A stretch of DNA of 64,000 nucleotides from Mesorhabditis belari (Eukaryota; Nematoda; Chromadorea; Rhabditida; Rhabditidae), in contig CAUEEP010000933.1 in the NCBI GenBank assembly GCA_958450365.1, positions 992,001 to 1,056,000 on the forward strand, written 5' to 3'. The notes beneath the pieces were generated by a model that worked only from the letters and a program-made list of their open reading frames with translations, did no database searches and was not told the DNA's origin. The translations under genes and the position numbers were made by a program. Below, piece by piece: positions 31,365-50,394 of this stretch. How positions within the stretch are numbered: the first letter of the stretch is position 1; every line of letters starts with the position of its first letter.

Positions 31365-32616
31365 TTAGGTTGGCAACTTAATAATGACGCGTCACTACTT
31401 AACATGTTTTTTGTAATTTCAAGCACCGTTTCTTCCCTCTTTTTGCATATATACAAAGTAAAAGATGTCTACATAAATAACATTCAGTGCTCCAAATTTC
31501 ATCATTTGCTTTTTGGCAAAAAATGGAGGACAAAAAATTCCGTATTTGAGCTGCATTGTTCTACGATTTTAAACAAGGAAAATCACCAGCTGAATCTCAT
31601 CGCACGATCATCACTGTTTTTGGGGAGGAAAGTATAAACATTCGGCAATGTCAACGATGGTTTCAAAGATTCCAAGGCGGCGATGAAAGCCTCGTAGACG
31701 AGCCACACCAAGGACATCCTCCAGAAGTGGTCGACGATGACTTGCTCGCCTTAATTGAAGATTGCCCAACACTCACGGTTCGTGAGTTGGCAGAAATATT
31801 TTAAGTATCCCATACGACAATCGAAAACTATTTATACAAACTTGGGAAAAAGAATCGTATTGGAAAATGAGTTCCTCACGAATTGACCCAAAGCAACAAA
31901 ATGGTCCGTGTCAATGTCGCCTCAATTTTGCTACAAAAATGTAAATCAAACGATTTTTTTTCACAGGGTTTTGACTTCTGACGAAACGTGGATCAACTAC
32001 GAGAACGTTAAACGCAAAAATCAATGGCTATCTGCTGGGCAGACCCCTTAAACCACTCCCAAACCTGATATCCATGGGAAGAAGATAATGCTCTGTTGCT
32101 GGTGGAACTTCAAGGGATTGGTGCATTATGAAGTGCTGAAACCTGGCCAAATCGTCGATGCTGATCTTTATTCAAAGTAATTAATGAGAGTTAACGAGTC
32201 TTTGAAGAAATTGGGGCTCAAACCGGAGAGAGTCAGATTTTTACACGACAACGCAAAATCTCACACTGCAAAGATCACTTATAAGAAAATCGAGGAACTT
32301 GGCTGGAAAGTTTTGCCCCACGCGCCTTATTCACCTGATCTGGCTCCTTCAGATTACTTTTTGTTTCGGTCGCTGAAGCACTTTTTGGAGGGAGAAAAGT
32401 TCGATGATCATGCTCGGATCATAAAAGCAGTGAATGACTACTTCGCCTCAAAAACTCCCAAGTTCTTCGAGGATGGGATCCGGGATTTGCGCAGAAGATG
32501 GGAAGAAGTCATAGATACTAATGGAGAATACCTTTTGAATTGAAAGCTCTTCTTTTGTGTTTTTTAAAATAAATGATTTGTTACATAAACGCGTCATTAT
32601 TAAGTTGCCAACCTAA
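31365..32616 (+). mobile_element. Full-length mariner transposon (1252 bp), inactivated
   Basis: Inverted ends TTAGGTTGGCAACTTAATAA (31365) and its complement (to 32616) are 28 bases long with few differences, flanked by TA on both sides. The length is typical of mariner. Internal transposase remnants confirm the family. Confidence 0.95.
31524..32543 (+). pseudogene. Mariner transposase pseudogene (DD34D type)
   Basis: Recognisable pieces in order: N-terminal MEDKKFRI, helix-turn-helix with QCQRWFQRFQGGDESLVDEP, linker VRELAEIF, catalytic core TSDETWINYE (first Asp), HDNAKSH (second Asp) and YSPDLAPSDYFLF (third Asp, 34 residues on, the mariner spacing). The frame is broken by in-frame stops (after MEDKKFRI, after AEIF, after RIGK, after AGQTP) and at least one frameshift before 32184. 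The last 119 codons (32184-32543) are intact. It cannot make full-length enzyme. Confidence 0.95.
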
Positions 32617-32694
32617 TAAATCTTTGCGCTTTGCTGAAAAGACAAAATTGAAATCGAAAAACAAAAATCTTAAAAAAATAAAGTAGATAACAAT

Positions 32695-33480
32695 CTTAGA
32701 TCCCATTTTCTACATTTTGCGGTCAATTCTCAACTAAAAGTGGTTCTTTTAGGGTATCTCAGCTGGCGAAATTGCCCTTGCAAAAGGAATTGATCAGATT
32801 TTGTGATTGGATGATTGATCGGCTTTGATAAAATCAAAGGATTGGATAGAAATTTGAATTTGAATTTGAAGGAAATGCTCATTTCAACGATTGCTGATTG
32901 ACTTCCAAAGCTTGGCCTGGATCTGGCTGTTGACTTCCAAAGCTTGGCCTGGGCCTAGTTGTTGACTTCCAAAGCTTGGCCTGGATCTGGCTGTTGACTT
33001 CCAAAGCTTGGCCTGGGCCTAGTTGTTGACTTCCAAAGCTTGGCCTGGAACTGGCTGTAGACTTCCAAAGCTTGGCCTGGACCTGGCTGTTGGTTTCCAA
33101 AGCTTGGCCTGGATCTGGCTGTTGACTTCCAAAGCTTGGCCTGGGCCTAGTTGTTGACTTCCAAAGCTTGGCCTGGAACTGGCTGTTGGTTTCCATAGCT
33201 TGGCCTGGATCTAGCTCTTGACTTCCATAGCTTGGCCTGAACCTGGCTCTTTACAGATTTTATAAAGTAACGTAAATAGATCTTAGATCCCATTTTCTAC
33301 ATTTTGCGGTCAATTCTCAACTAAAAGTGGTTCTTTTAGGGTATCTCAGCCGACGAAATTGCCCTTGCAAAAGGGATTGATCAGATTTTGTGATTGGATG
33401 ATTGATCGGCTTTGATAAAATCAAAGGATTGGATAGAAATTTGAAGGAAATGCTCATTTCAACGATTGCTGATCATTTAG
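32695..33480. repeat. Direct duplication flanking a minisatellite
   Basis: About 32695-32885 and 33270-33475 are copies (shared ccattttctacattttgcgg, gcccttgcaaaag, gattggatgattgatcgg). Between them lies a ~32-nt minisatellite of gacttccaaagcttggcctg (32893-33250, ~11 units). The second copy runs into the first coding exon of the formamidase gene. Confidence 0.85.
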
Positions 33481-33527
33481 TTTCGATTTTCTTTGTTATT
33501 TTTTTATTTTCAGTATCTACATTCAAG

Positions 33528-36500
33528 ATGTGTCCACACGATGAGTCGATGAGCGAAGTGGATTGCCTATATTCTTGCAGCCATCATACGAAAACTGGCA
33601 AGACTCCAGAAGAGGTTTGTCAGTAATCTGGGAAAGGAATCTAGCCTTTTTACTCATTTAAGCAATACTTGACTCAACCAAGATTGTAAGATTGACATTT
33701 TGAGCCAAGATTGATCAAAAGCAAGGGCCAATCCTTGTTCAGTCGCTCTACAAAACGAAGATTTTCTCAAAAACCAAAAGAATTCAGTTTTTCCCTTAGA
33801 TCTTTCAAATCTACGGACATTTTTTCACTAATTTCATGCGTTTCCGTAAAAGTTTAAAACTTCATTCGTTTCAAATAAGACTTTAAACGTGATTGCTGCA
33901 AAAATATCATTTGTCAAAAGTGTGCCCATTTTTGTTAACGAAGATAAGCTAGCATTTGCAATAATCAAGCCCAAAAAGCACGAATTTTTCTAAAAATTAA
34001 CTCTATAAACGTATTAATACAGAAAAAGACAAAAAAAGACGGAAAAGGTCGGAAAAAGACAGAAAAAGACGGAAAAAGGCTTAGGCCCAGGCTTAGGCTT
34101 CGACTTAGGCGACCAGAAACCGGGTCCAGAACTGGCTTGGCTTTGGGTTTGTTCAGGACCTGGACTTGGCTGTTGACTTCCATAGCTTGACCTGGGTCTG
34201 GCTCTTGACTTCCATAGCTTGGCCTGGACCTGGCTCTTGACTTCCATAGCTTGGCCTGGATCTGGCTGTTGGCCTCCAAAGCCTGGCCTGGATCTGGCTG
34301 TTGGCCTCCAAAGCCTGGCCTGGATCTGGCTGTTGGCCTCCAAAGCCTGGCCTGGATCTGGCTGTTGGCCTCCAAAGCCTGGCCTGGATCTGGCTGTTGG
34401 CCTCCAAAGCCTGGCCTGGATCTGGCTGTGGGCCTCGATAGCCTGGACCTAGCTGGGGGCCTGGACCTAGCTCTTGACAAACTAATCGTCGGATTACTGG
34501 ATCTAGCTGTAACACTGGATCTTTGTAACCTTGCTTTGCTCTCCCTGACATGACTTTCTTGTCTTTCTAACTCCTTGAAACACCTGCTTACAGCTTACAA
34601 CTAATCACAGTGTTTTTCTGTCAGGTTATCGACAAATTTTTGACCACATTGGGCGAATACTTAAAGAAAAACGAAAGCAATTTTCCGATGGAGGAAATCG
34701 AATATGGAGAAGCGGCGAATCAAAAGGTTTTCTTAAAAAAAACTGTAATCAAAATCCATTCACTAGCTAGTTGCTAACAAATTCTAGCTAGTTGGCAATA
34801 ATTTTTTTTTGACAAACTTCAACTTTCAGATTGATGTTTGGGGACGGGTCGACGAGAAAATCTTTGTCTACATTCACGGAGGATTTTGGATGGTAAACAT
34901 TGTTAATTTTTGAGTTAAAACTAGATCAGCTTTCCCTGTGAAACGGTTTTAATGAAAATTTGGCTTTCAAAAAGGTTCTGGAGGCGCTAAAAAAAGGGAG
35001 AATTTCCTGAAATCTGTTTAAACTGTTTACCAGTTTTCACCGGTTTTCCAGGAAATTTTGCTAAATTTACTTTCCAGGAAGGAGACCGAAAATACGCTAC
35101 ATCGATGGTGGAAAGATTGGCGAAATTGGGGATCTCAGTGGCTTGTGTTGGCTACGAGTTTGCCACATCCAAGCACACACTCGATTTCCTTGTACAGGAG
35201 ATTGTCATTGCTGTTCAGGTTCGCTTTAAAATGAGCTTATTTTCGCATTGTAGAGCTTCATAGCTTCATAGCTTCATAGCTTCATAGCTTCGTAGCTTCA
35301 TAGCTTCGTAGCTTCATAGCTTCATAACTTCATAGCTTCATAACTTCATAGCTTCCTAGCTTCAAAGCTTCATACCTTCATAGCTTCATACCTTCATAGC
35401 TTCATAGCTTCATAGCTTCAGCTTCATAGCTTAATAGCTTCATAGCTTCATAGCTTCGTAGCTTCGTAGCTTCATAGCTTCATAGCTTCGTAGCTTCATA
35501 GCTTCATAGCTTCAAAGCTTCATAGCTTCATGGCTTCATAGCTCCATAGCTTCATAGCTTCATAGCTTCATACCTTCATAGCTTCAAAGCATATTGTCTA
35601 TTTTAGTTTAAAGTTTAGAAACTCTTGCACACTTACCCGAAAAGCCGTTTCATCATTGGCGGACATTCGGCTGGAGCTCATTTGGCTTTTAAAGGTTTAA
35701 ACTTTGGATTTAATGTGTATTGGTAGAGATAGAATAGGATCGTACTCGATTTTTAAGAGTTAAAGATTAGTTAAAAATTAGTTAAAGCCTAGTTCTAGCT
35801 TAGTTAAAGACTAGTTAAAGCCTAGTTAAAGCTTAGTCAAAGCTTAGTTAAAGCTTAGTTCTAGCTTAGTTAAAGCCTAGTTAAAGCCTAGTTAAAGCCT
35901 AGTTAGAGTCTAGTTAAAGCTTAGTTAAAGCCTAGTTCTAGCTTAGTTCTAGCTTAGCTAAAGCCTAGTTAAAGCCTAGTTTAAGCACTCGCATCAATCA
36001 AATTCGAGCCACGAATCGAGAAACTCGTTTTGTTTTGTGGAGTCTACGAACTCGAGGGATTGATAGAAACCTATGTGGCAAAAACGATTGGGTGAGTTGA
36101 AAGGAAGAAGAAGAAGAGCCAGAACTTGTTGAGCGACTGGATTCAACAAATATAAAGCTAGAAAAATTTCCACCGGAAAAAGTTCAGAGCTGGATAGCAC
36201 AGAAGCATGACAAATGTTGAAAACTGTCTAAAAGTCGAGAATATGGAAAATAATTTGGATTGGTTGCTAGAGTTAGACCAGGACTCTTGCTTCTAGCTGT
36301 ATCTAGGACAGTTTATCTAGCACTAGCAAATCCAAAGCACACTAGTGTATCAGGCATTAGTGCTCTAGCAAATCCAAAGCAAAATCCATCGCTAGTACTA
36401 AGTAGGCCAAGCCAGGAATCCTTTCAGCTTGACTCCATTGCTCGCCAAAGAATGCGAGTGTCGTGCTGAGGAGTTGAACGGATGGAAGGGAAGAATTCTG

Positions 36501-37342
36501 ATGCTAGACGCTCTTCACGACTCACCGCCAATGCTAGAAGCGCAAAAAGTTGTTCACAGAAAGCTGAAGTCTCTTGGAATCGGCGTAAAAAGAGAGGTTT
36601 TGATTAAATTGATTTGATTTGATTAATGCGGTTAAATTCCCGAAATTTCCAGACATTTCCAGACATTTCCAGACACTTCCAGACATTTCCAGACATTTCC
36701 AGACATTTCCAGACATTTCCAGACATTTCTAGACATTTCTAGACATTCTCAGACACTTCCAGACATTTCCAGACATTTCCAGACACTTCCAGACATTTCC
36801 AGACATTTCTAGACATTTCTAGACATTTCCAGACATTTCCAGACATTTCCAGACACTTCCAGACATTTCCAGACATTCTCAGACATTCTCAGACACTTCC
36901 AGACACTTCCAGACATTTCCAGACATTTCTAGACATTTCCAGACATTTCCAGACATTTCCAGACACTTCCAGACATTTCCAGACATTTCCAGACATTTCC
37001 AGACATTTCCAGACATTTCTAGACATTTCTAGACATTTCCAGACATTTCCAGACATTTCCAGACACTTCCAGACATTTCCAGACATTCTCAGACATTCTC
37101 AGACACTTCCAGACACTTCCAGACATTTCCAGACATTTCTAGACATTTCCAGACATTTCCAGACATTTCCAGACACTTCCAGACATTTCCAGACATTTCC
37201 AGACATTTCCAGACATTTCCAGACATTTCCAGACATTTCCAGACATTTCCAGACCATCCCCGACTCGGATCACTTCTCGATCATCGAAAATCTCGGTACG
37301 TCAAGTTTAGAGGCGAAAATTTTCGAAGATTTCTGTGCGTAA
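33528..37342 (+). CDS. Kynurenine (aryl)formamidase
   Basis: Hydrolyses N-formyl-kynurenine to kynurenine plus formate in tryptophan breakdown (cytosolic alpha/beta hydrolase). Exons in phase: 33528-33614, 34625-34726, 34830-34892, 35078-35218, 35619-35694, 35986-36091, 36428-36596, 37253-37342 (TAA); 277 residues. Family marks: N-terminal YSCSHHTK...PEEVI, oxyanion motif HGGFW, nucleophile elbow GGHSAGAHLAF (Ser), LMLDALHDSP (acid Asp) and IPDSDHFSIIENL (catalytic His), in the order and spacing of animal formamidases (usually 260-310 residues). The ATG lies 15 bases after a TTTTCAG acceptor, suggesting trans-splicing. An AATAAA overlaps the stop. Introns contain gene-specific minisatellites; the last intron is one array reaching right to the final acceptor. 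The best-known nematode relatives are named afmd; orthology cannot be proved here. Confidence 0.93.
34140..34450. repeat. ~33-nt minisatellite in formamidase intron 1
   Basis: About nine units of ggcctggatctggctgttgg with (t)tgacttccatagct in the left-hand units. It is related to the 32.9-33.25 kb array upstream of the same gene. Long proline/glutamine frames on the minus strand are artefacts. Confidence 0.9.
35255..35592. repeat. 8-nt minisatellite TAGCTTCA
   Basis: About 40 units of catagctt with occasional cgtagctt and accttcat in formamidase intron 4. Confidence 0.95.
35755..35985. repeat. AGTTAAAGCCT minisatellite ending at a splice acceptor
   Basis: About 20 units of tagttaaagcc/tagttctagct in formamidase intron 5. 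The array's last unit supplies the apparent acceptor (gtttaag before 35986). Confidence 0.9.
36645..37252. repeat. 10-nt minisatellite ACATTTCCAG made of 3' splice-site sequence
   Basis: About 60 units of acatttccag, a few changed to acacttccag, acattctcag or acatttctag. Every unit ends in a TTYCAG-like acceptor. The last unit is the acceptor used for the final coding exon at 37253. The MSGNVWKCLE frame on the minus strand is a translation of the array. Confidence 0.97.
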
Positions 37343-38015
37343 ATAAAATTTTTCCCAAATTTTACGATTTCATGCAAATATCTTTGATTAAAACACAAAA
37401 TTTCAAGGTTAGAATTTGAATTTCAAAGCCATTTCAAAGCCATTTCAAAACCATTTCAAAGCCATTTCAAAGCCATTTCAAAGCCATTTCAAAACCATTT
37501 CAAAGCCAAAATCTCAAGGTCATTAACATTTCAATTTCTCTGAGAATTGCAGAACTTTGAATAGCTGATAGAGAGGATTAAATTAGGCATTCAAAAGGCT
37601 AAATTCAAGTCATTATTAGAAACCAATTTTTGTAAGAGAAATCCTTTTTGAAAACTAATTTTGTTTTTCGCTTTCGCGTCACCGAATATTATCAGTGAAA
37701 CGGGACAGATTGGGAAAAAAAAACGCAAAAGAATCTTGAAGAAATCGAAGAAATCGAAGAAAAGAGAAGAAAAGAGAAGATAAGCCATTTGAAAATACAA
37801 TTTTGGCACTTTGTATACAATCTCTTTTAGCTCAACAGTTTTCGGTTTTTCTTAAAAGCTTGAGCTCAAAATCTTGCTCTAACTTGGCTTCTGTTACCTT
37901 GTTTGACCTTTTGACCTCAATTGGTTTGATCTGAAATTTCTACAAGCTGGGACCCAGGAAACCCACCAAAATCCAGGAAATAGGCTAGCTGATTGGCCTC
38001 TGAACATTTGCTATT
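37343..38015. other. Intergenic between formamidase and protease genes
   Basis: It contains a short array of aaagccatttc (37430-37510, eight units) and purine-rich aagaaatcg/aaaagagaag runs (37740-37790). No gene is recognised. Confidence 0.6.
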
Positions 38016-38017
38016 GG

Positions 38018-38758
38018 TTATTGGTTAGCTGATTGGTTAGCTGATTGGCTAGCTGATTGGATAGCTTATTGGCTGGCTTATTGGCTAGCTGATTGGCTAG
38101 CTGGTTGGCTACCTGGTTAGCTAGCTGGCTGGCTAGCTGATTAGCTAGCTGGTTAGCTAGCTGGTTAGCTAGCTGGTTAGTTGGCTGATTGGCTAGCTGG
38201 TGAGCTAGCTCATTGACTAGCTGATTGGATGGCTGGTTGGCTAGCTGGTTAGCTAGCTCATTGACTAGCTGGTTAGTTAGCTGATTGGCTAGCTGGTTAG
38301 CTAGCTCATTGACTAGCTGGTTAGTTAGCTGATTGGCTAGCTGGTTAGCTAGCTCATTGACTAGCTGATTGGATGGCTGGTTGGCTAGCTGGTTAGCTAG
38401 CTCATTGACTAGCTGGTTAGTTAGCTGATTGGCTAGCTGGTTAGCAGCCATTGACTAGCTGGTTAGTTAGCTGATTGGCTGCTGGTTAGCTAGCTCATTG
38501 CTAGCTGATTGGATGGCTGGTTGGCTAGCTGGTTAGCTAGCCGGTTAGTTAGCTGATTGGCTAGCTGATTGGCTAGCTGATTGGTTAGCTGATTGGATAG
38601 CTGATTAGCTAGCTGATTGGATAGCTTATTGGCTGGCTTATTGGCTGGCTTATTGGCTAGCTGGTTAGCTAGCTGGTTAGCTAGCTGGTTAGTTAGCTGA
38701 TTGGCTAGCTGATTGGCTAACTGGTTAGCTAGCTGGTTAGTTAGCTGATTATCTATCT
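38018..38758. repeat. GCTAGCTGRTTG minisatellite (4/8/12-nt)
   Basis: About 60 units built from gctagctg and attg/gtta (for example gattggctagctggttagct), with longer higher-order blocks repeated at 38200-38440. It ends about 85 bases upstream of the protease ATG, so it occupies the likely promoter. The asparagine/alanine/glutamine/leucine frames on the minus strand are artefacts. Confidence 0.95.
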
Positions 38759-38842
38759 GATTGGCTATAAATGTTCGAAAAAGGTCTCCATGGCTGATCG
38801 ACTCTTTCAAACAAATGATTTCCACTCTCATTTACAGAAGCA

Positions 38843-44405
<5,563 letters not shown>

Positions 44406-44833
44406 AAACCCTTTGTGATTTTGTAGTTTTTATTTTATTTTTAAAATTCAAATCCAAATTCAAATTCAAATTTCGCTTTAATCCATTCCCTCGTTTTTCC
44501 ATTCAACTAAAGAACTTCATTTTGAAATTCTCCCTCTCGAACCAAAACAATTTTGTTTGAATCTCTTAAGCCTGACCATCGATTGACAGGCCTACCACCT
44601 CCGATCAACCCTTTTTCATCAACCAACATCAATGCAACAATTGAAAATATAAAAACAAAGATCTTCTGCTAATTTTAGCCCATTTGTGCAAAAAAATCAT
44701 GCTCTTTGCTCAAAAGTGTTAGAAAAACGAAAGAAAACAATTTTTTTTGCGCTCAAGAAATGTACATGACAAGATATTCGATGACCCAAAATTGATAAAA
44801 ATATAAATTTGCTGATTTCTCGATTTTCTTTGC
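44406..44833. other. 3' spacer between protease and actin genes
   Basis: Converging 3' flanks: AT-rich, with aaaatataaa-type signals and short repeats (aaattcaaatccaaattc at about 44446). No gene is seen. Confidence 0.6.
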
Positions 44834-47253
<2,420 letters not shown>

Positions 47254-47590
47254 TTTGTTGGCCTTTAGAAAGACTAAGGATTACCTGAAAGTCAAATATT
47301 GTGCAAAAGCTCAACAAGAAATGAAAAAGAAAGGATTCAGCTGAGAAATCAATGAGAAAAAGAAGTCTATTTTAGATTTTAAGCTTAATCGACTGGTCAA
47401 TTTATCGTTGATCATCTCAATTTTGTTCCGATAAATGATAGAGAATGATACAAGGTAAATGGTTATTGTAAGGAAATGAAAAGAATATTGATAGGAAATC
47501 TATTGATAGGAAATCTGGCTGATTTAGAGTTGAGGTGGTGATTGGATTGCAGTTATTTATCTAATATAAAACAGATTCTAGCTTTAGGAT
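47254..47590. other. 5' flank of actin copy A
   Basis: It shares about 50 bases with the 5' flank of copy B (cctttagaaag near 47262 mirrors ctttcaaaaggcc before 52805), then diverges. Repeated gatagagaatgatacaagg (47437 here, 48798 below). Possible promoter of copy A; no clear TATA box is picked out. Confidence 0.4.
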
Positions 47591-47594
47591 TCAA

Positions 47595-47945
47595 TTTACT
47601 CTACTCTAAAGGCTCTAGGGATTGTAGAGGCTACTCTAGAGGCTCTAGGGATTGTAGAGGCTACTCTAAAGGCTCTAGGGATTGTAGAGGCACCTAGGGC
47701 CTAGGGATGTAGAGGCACCAGAGGCCAGGGATTGTAGAGGCACCTAGAGGCCTAGGGATTGTAGAGGCACCTAGAGGCTCTAGGGATTGTAGAGGCCACC
47801 AGAGGCTCTAGGGATTGTAGAGGCTACTCTAGAGGCTCTAGGGATTGTAGAGGCTACTCTAGAGGCTCTAGGGATTGTAGAGGCTACTCTAAAGGCTCTA
47901 GGGATTGTAGAGGCTACTCTAAAGACTGTAGAGAGACTGTAGAGA
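47595..47945. repeat. ~31-nt minisatellite GGGATTGTAGAGGCTACTCTA
   Basis: About 11 units of ggctctagggattgtagagg with shortened variants, upstream of actin A. A small related block (atttactctactctaaagg, then 4-5 units) is at 48945-49060. Confidence 0.9.
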
Positions 47946-48576
47946 GTCTAATTGCAGTTATTTATCTAATAGAAAACCCCATTCTAATTAATTCTAATTA
48001 ATTAGATTCAATTTTAATTGTTTTTTTTAAAAATCCCTCATTTTCAGTAACACATTCTAGTTAAATATTCAATAAAGGTGAAAATTCGCAAAAAAAAGAT
48101 TGAAAGTAACTTTAAACTTGAAAATGGTCTCTCCTTTGACCAAAGCTCTTTTATATGACCCATTGGAGATCGAAAAGATAGAAACAGAGAAGATAGAGAT
48201 TGAAAGACAACAGAAAAGACAACAGAAAAGACAACCATTTTCTCTGCCACTCATCCATTTTTCCCGAATCTCTTTCCCAATCACTTTCTCTTCAATTCAT
48301 CTAATCTCTTTGCTGAGACTTTTCTCGGAACTCCGCCCTGGCCTGAAATTTTTTAGAAAAATTCGATGATTCTTGAATTCTTGGATTTGTTCTCTTCTCT
48401 TTTCTTGGATTTGTCTTTTCTTTGTCTTTTTCAAGCCAACAACCGATGATCGATCTAAGCAATGGGAATTGCAATCAGTTAATTGCAATGAGAATTGCAA
48501 TCAGTCAGTTATTCATTCCTAGTTCAGAATAAAGCCTTTGTTTCTAGTTCAGATCATTCCTAGTTCAGAATAAAAC

Positions 48577-48802
48577 TTTAGAGGAATCTGGGGATGTTAG
48601 GGACTTGTCAATGTGATAGTTGATCAATCTGGAGCGCATGTAACATTCTGAAATCATTTCTGAGGAGTTCACAGTTAAAGCTTGAAAGTGAGGGGGAGTT
48701 AAGGAGAGGCGGAGACGGTTTTACGGGAATCCACGAATGCCTAGACCATCTTTCCCCCATTTTTATCCATTCTGGAAGTCATGCAATCAATTCCATGATA
48801 GA
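48577..48802 (+). pseudogene. Fragment of actin last intron (with 3' end of exon 8 flank)
   Basis: From gaggaatctggggatg to catgcaatcaattcca it is nearly identical to actin B intron 54494-54711 in the same orientation. It starts within that intron and ends at the same bases before the acceptor. The flanking gatagagaatgatacaagg matches actin A's 5' region. It is a stranded partial copy with no coding exon. Confidence 0.9.
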
Positions 48803-49061
48803 GAATGATACAAGGTACGGTAAATGGTTATTGTATGGAATTGTATGGAAATGAAAAGAAACAGTGAGTGATAGGAAAACCGATTGATCTAGAGTAAGCT
48901 GGTGAGTCGTTTGTCTAATAGAAAACAGATTCTAGCTTTAGGATTCAATTTACTCTACTCTAAAGGCTCTAGGGATTGTAGAGACTACTCTAAAGATTGT
49001 AGAGGCTACTCTAAAGACCGTAGAGGCTACTCTAAAGATTGTAGAGAGTTACTCTAAAGTT

Positions 49062-49445
49062 TGAGCCGGCTACCAGATACCTCTTGAACAGCTCTGAACT
49101 GAATTCGACGAATGAAGCGCTGTACAATGGGAGAAATGGACACTTTCAGCTGAAAACCTTTAGATTCAACAAATGACTTCCAAATCGTGCATTGAGGAAA
49201 AAAACTTGAACACGATTTTTCCTGAAACGATCGTTTGGCATTTCGGGTAAATAGATTGAGCTCTTTTGAGAGAATTTTTAGGGTTAAACTTTCTAGGGGA
49301 AATGGGTGAGTAAATGAAATGCTAAAATGAAAACTTCCAAATCTATCTCTTTTTTTGAGTTCTTTTCCGTCGTACATCTGCAAAATTTAGTCATTGAATA
49401 ATCAAAAATCGATAAATTTTAATCAAAATCAAAAATAAACATCAA
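49062..49445. other. Spacer, one 109-residue open frame of doubtful nature
   Basis: The minus-strand frame 49383-49054 has no family features. No other gene is seen in this stretch of the actin spacer. Confidence 0.4.
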
Positions 49446-49454
49446 AATAATACA

Positions 49455-49905
49455 ACACTCAACGAATGGAGAAAGTCGGCTTTATCCCACGCTCAAGTCA
49501 ACCATAAGCTTCCTTGTGGTTGAATTGAGTGAATCCGGATGACCGTACCATTCACGCGCAGACGATCGAGCGACCCAGCGACCCAGCGCTTCCAGAAGTT
49601 CCAGATTCTCCACTCCACTGAATACCTTAATCTAGACTGAAGACGCTAATCTAGACTGAATACCGTAATCCAGCTCATCTTAACTGAATGCCTTAATCTA
49701 GACTGAATAGGGCAGGCCAGCTAATCTAGACTGAATATCCTAATTTAGACTGAATACCGTAATCCAGCTAAACTTAACTGAATGCCTTAATCTAGACTGA
49801 ACGAAGGGAGAAAGTCGGCTTTATCCCACGCTCAAGTCAACCATAAGTTTCCTTGTGGTTGAATTGAGTGAATCCGGATGACCGTACCATTCACACGGAC
49901 GATCG
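49455..49905. repeat. Direct duplication of array flank (49.46-49.61 and 49.80-49.91 kb)
   Basis: Both copies read gagaaagtcggctttatccc, ttccttgtggttgaattgag and gaatccggatgaccgtacca. The first continues into only two or three gcgacccag units then cagaagttccagattctcca. The second continues into the long array at 49.9 kb, then the same cagttccagattctcca. Between them are several aatctagactgaata repeats. Confidence 0.9.
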
Positions 49906-50310
49906 AGCGACCCAGCGCTCCCAGCGACCCAGCGCTCCCAGCGACCCAGCGCTCCCAGCGACCCAGCGCTCCCAGCGACCCAGCGCTCCCAGCGACCCAG
50001 CGCTCCCAGCGACCCAGCGCTCCCAGCGACCCAGCGCTCCCAGCGACCCAGCGCTCCCAGCGACCCAGCGCTCCCAGCGACCCAGCGCTCCCAGCGACCC
50101 AGCGCTCCCAGCGACCCAGCGCTCCCAGCGACCCAGCGCTCCCAGCGACCCAGCGCTCCCAGCGACCCAGCGCTCCCAGCGACCCAGCGCTCCCAGCGAC
50201 CCAGCGCTCCCAGCGACCCAGCGCTCCCAGCGACCCAGCGCTCCCAGCGACCCAGCGCTCCCAGCGACCCAGCGCTCCCAGCGACCCAGCGCTCCCAGCG
50301 ACCCAGCAGT
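49906..50310. repeat. Highly homogeneous 17-nt array CGACCCAGCGCTCCCAG
   Basis: About 23 essentially perfect copies of cagcgctcccagcgacc. Open in several frames on both strands (17-residue repeats of SQRPSAPSDPALPATQR or LGALGRWERWVAGSAGS). No start context or splice sites support expression. GC-rich island in an AT-rich region. Confidence 0.97.
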
Positions 50311-50394
50311 TCCAGATTCTCCACTCGGCTCCAACATGGAAATAGATTTCTTTCTCATTTCAAAGAGAAACGCAAAAATTATCGCGTAAAACAA

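Noticed and set aside
31206..31637. 143-residue frame ending in mariner sequence
   Set aside because: Starts in non-coding DNA and enters the mariner in the wrong frame.
38011..38831. Asparagine/glutamine/leucine/alanine repeat proteins on the minus strand
   Set aside because: GCTAGCTG array ending just before the protease start; repeat artefact.
49821..50394. Four overlapping frames of 155-173 residues with a 17-residue repeat
   Set aside because: Product of a 17-bp array (three units of 17 give 17 codons); open on both strands, no exon signals.
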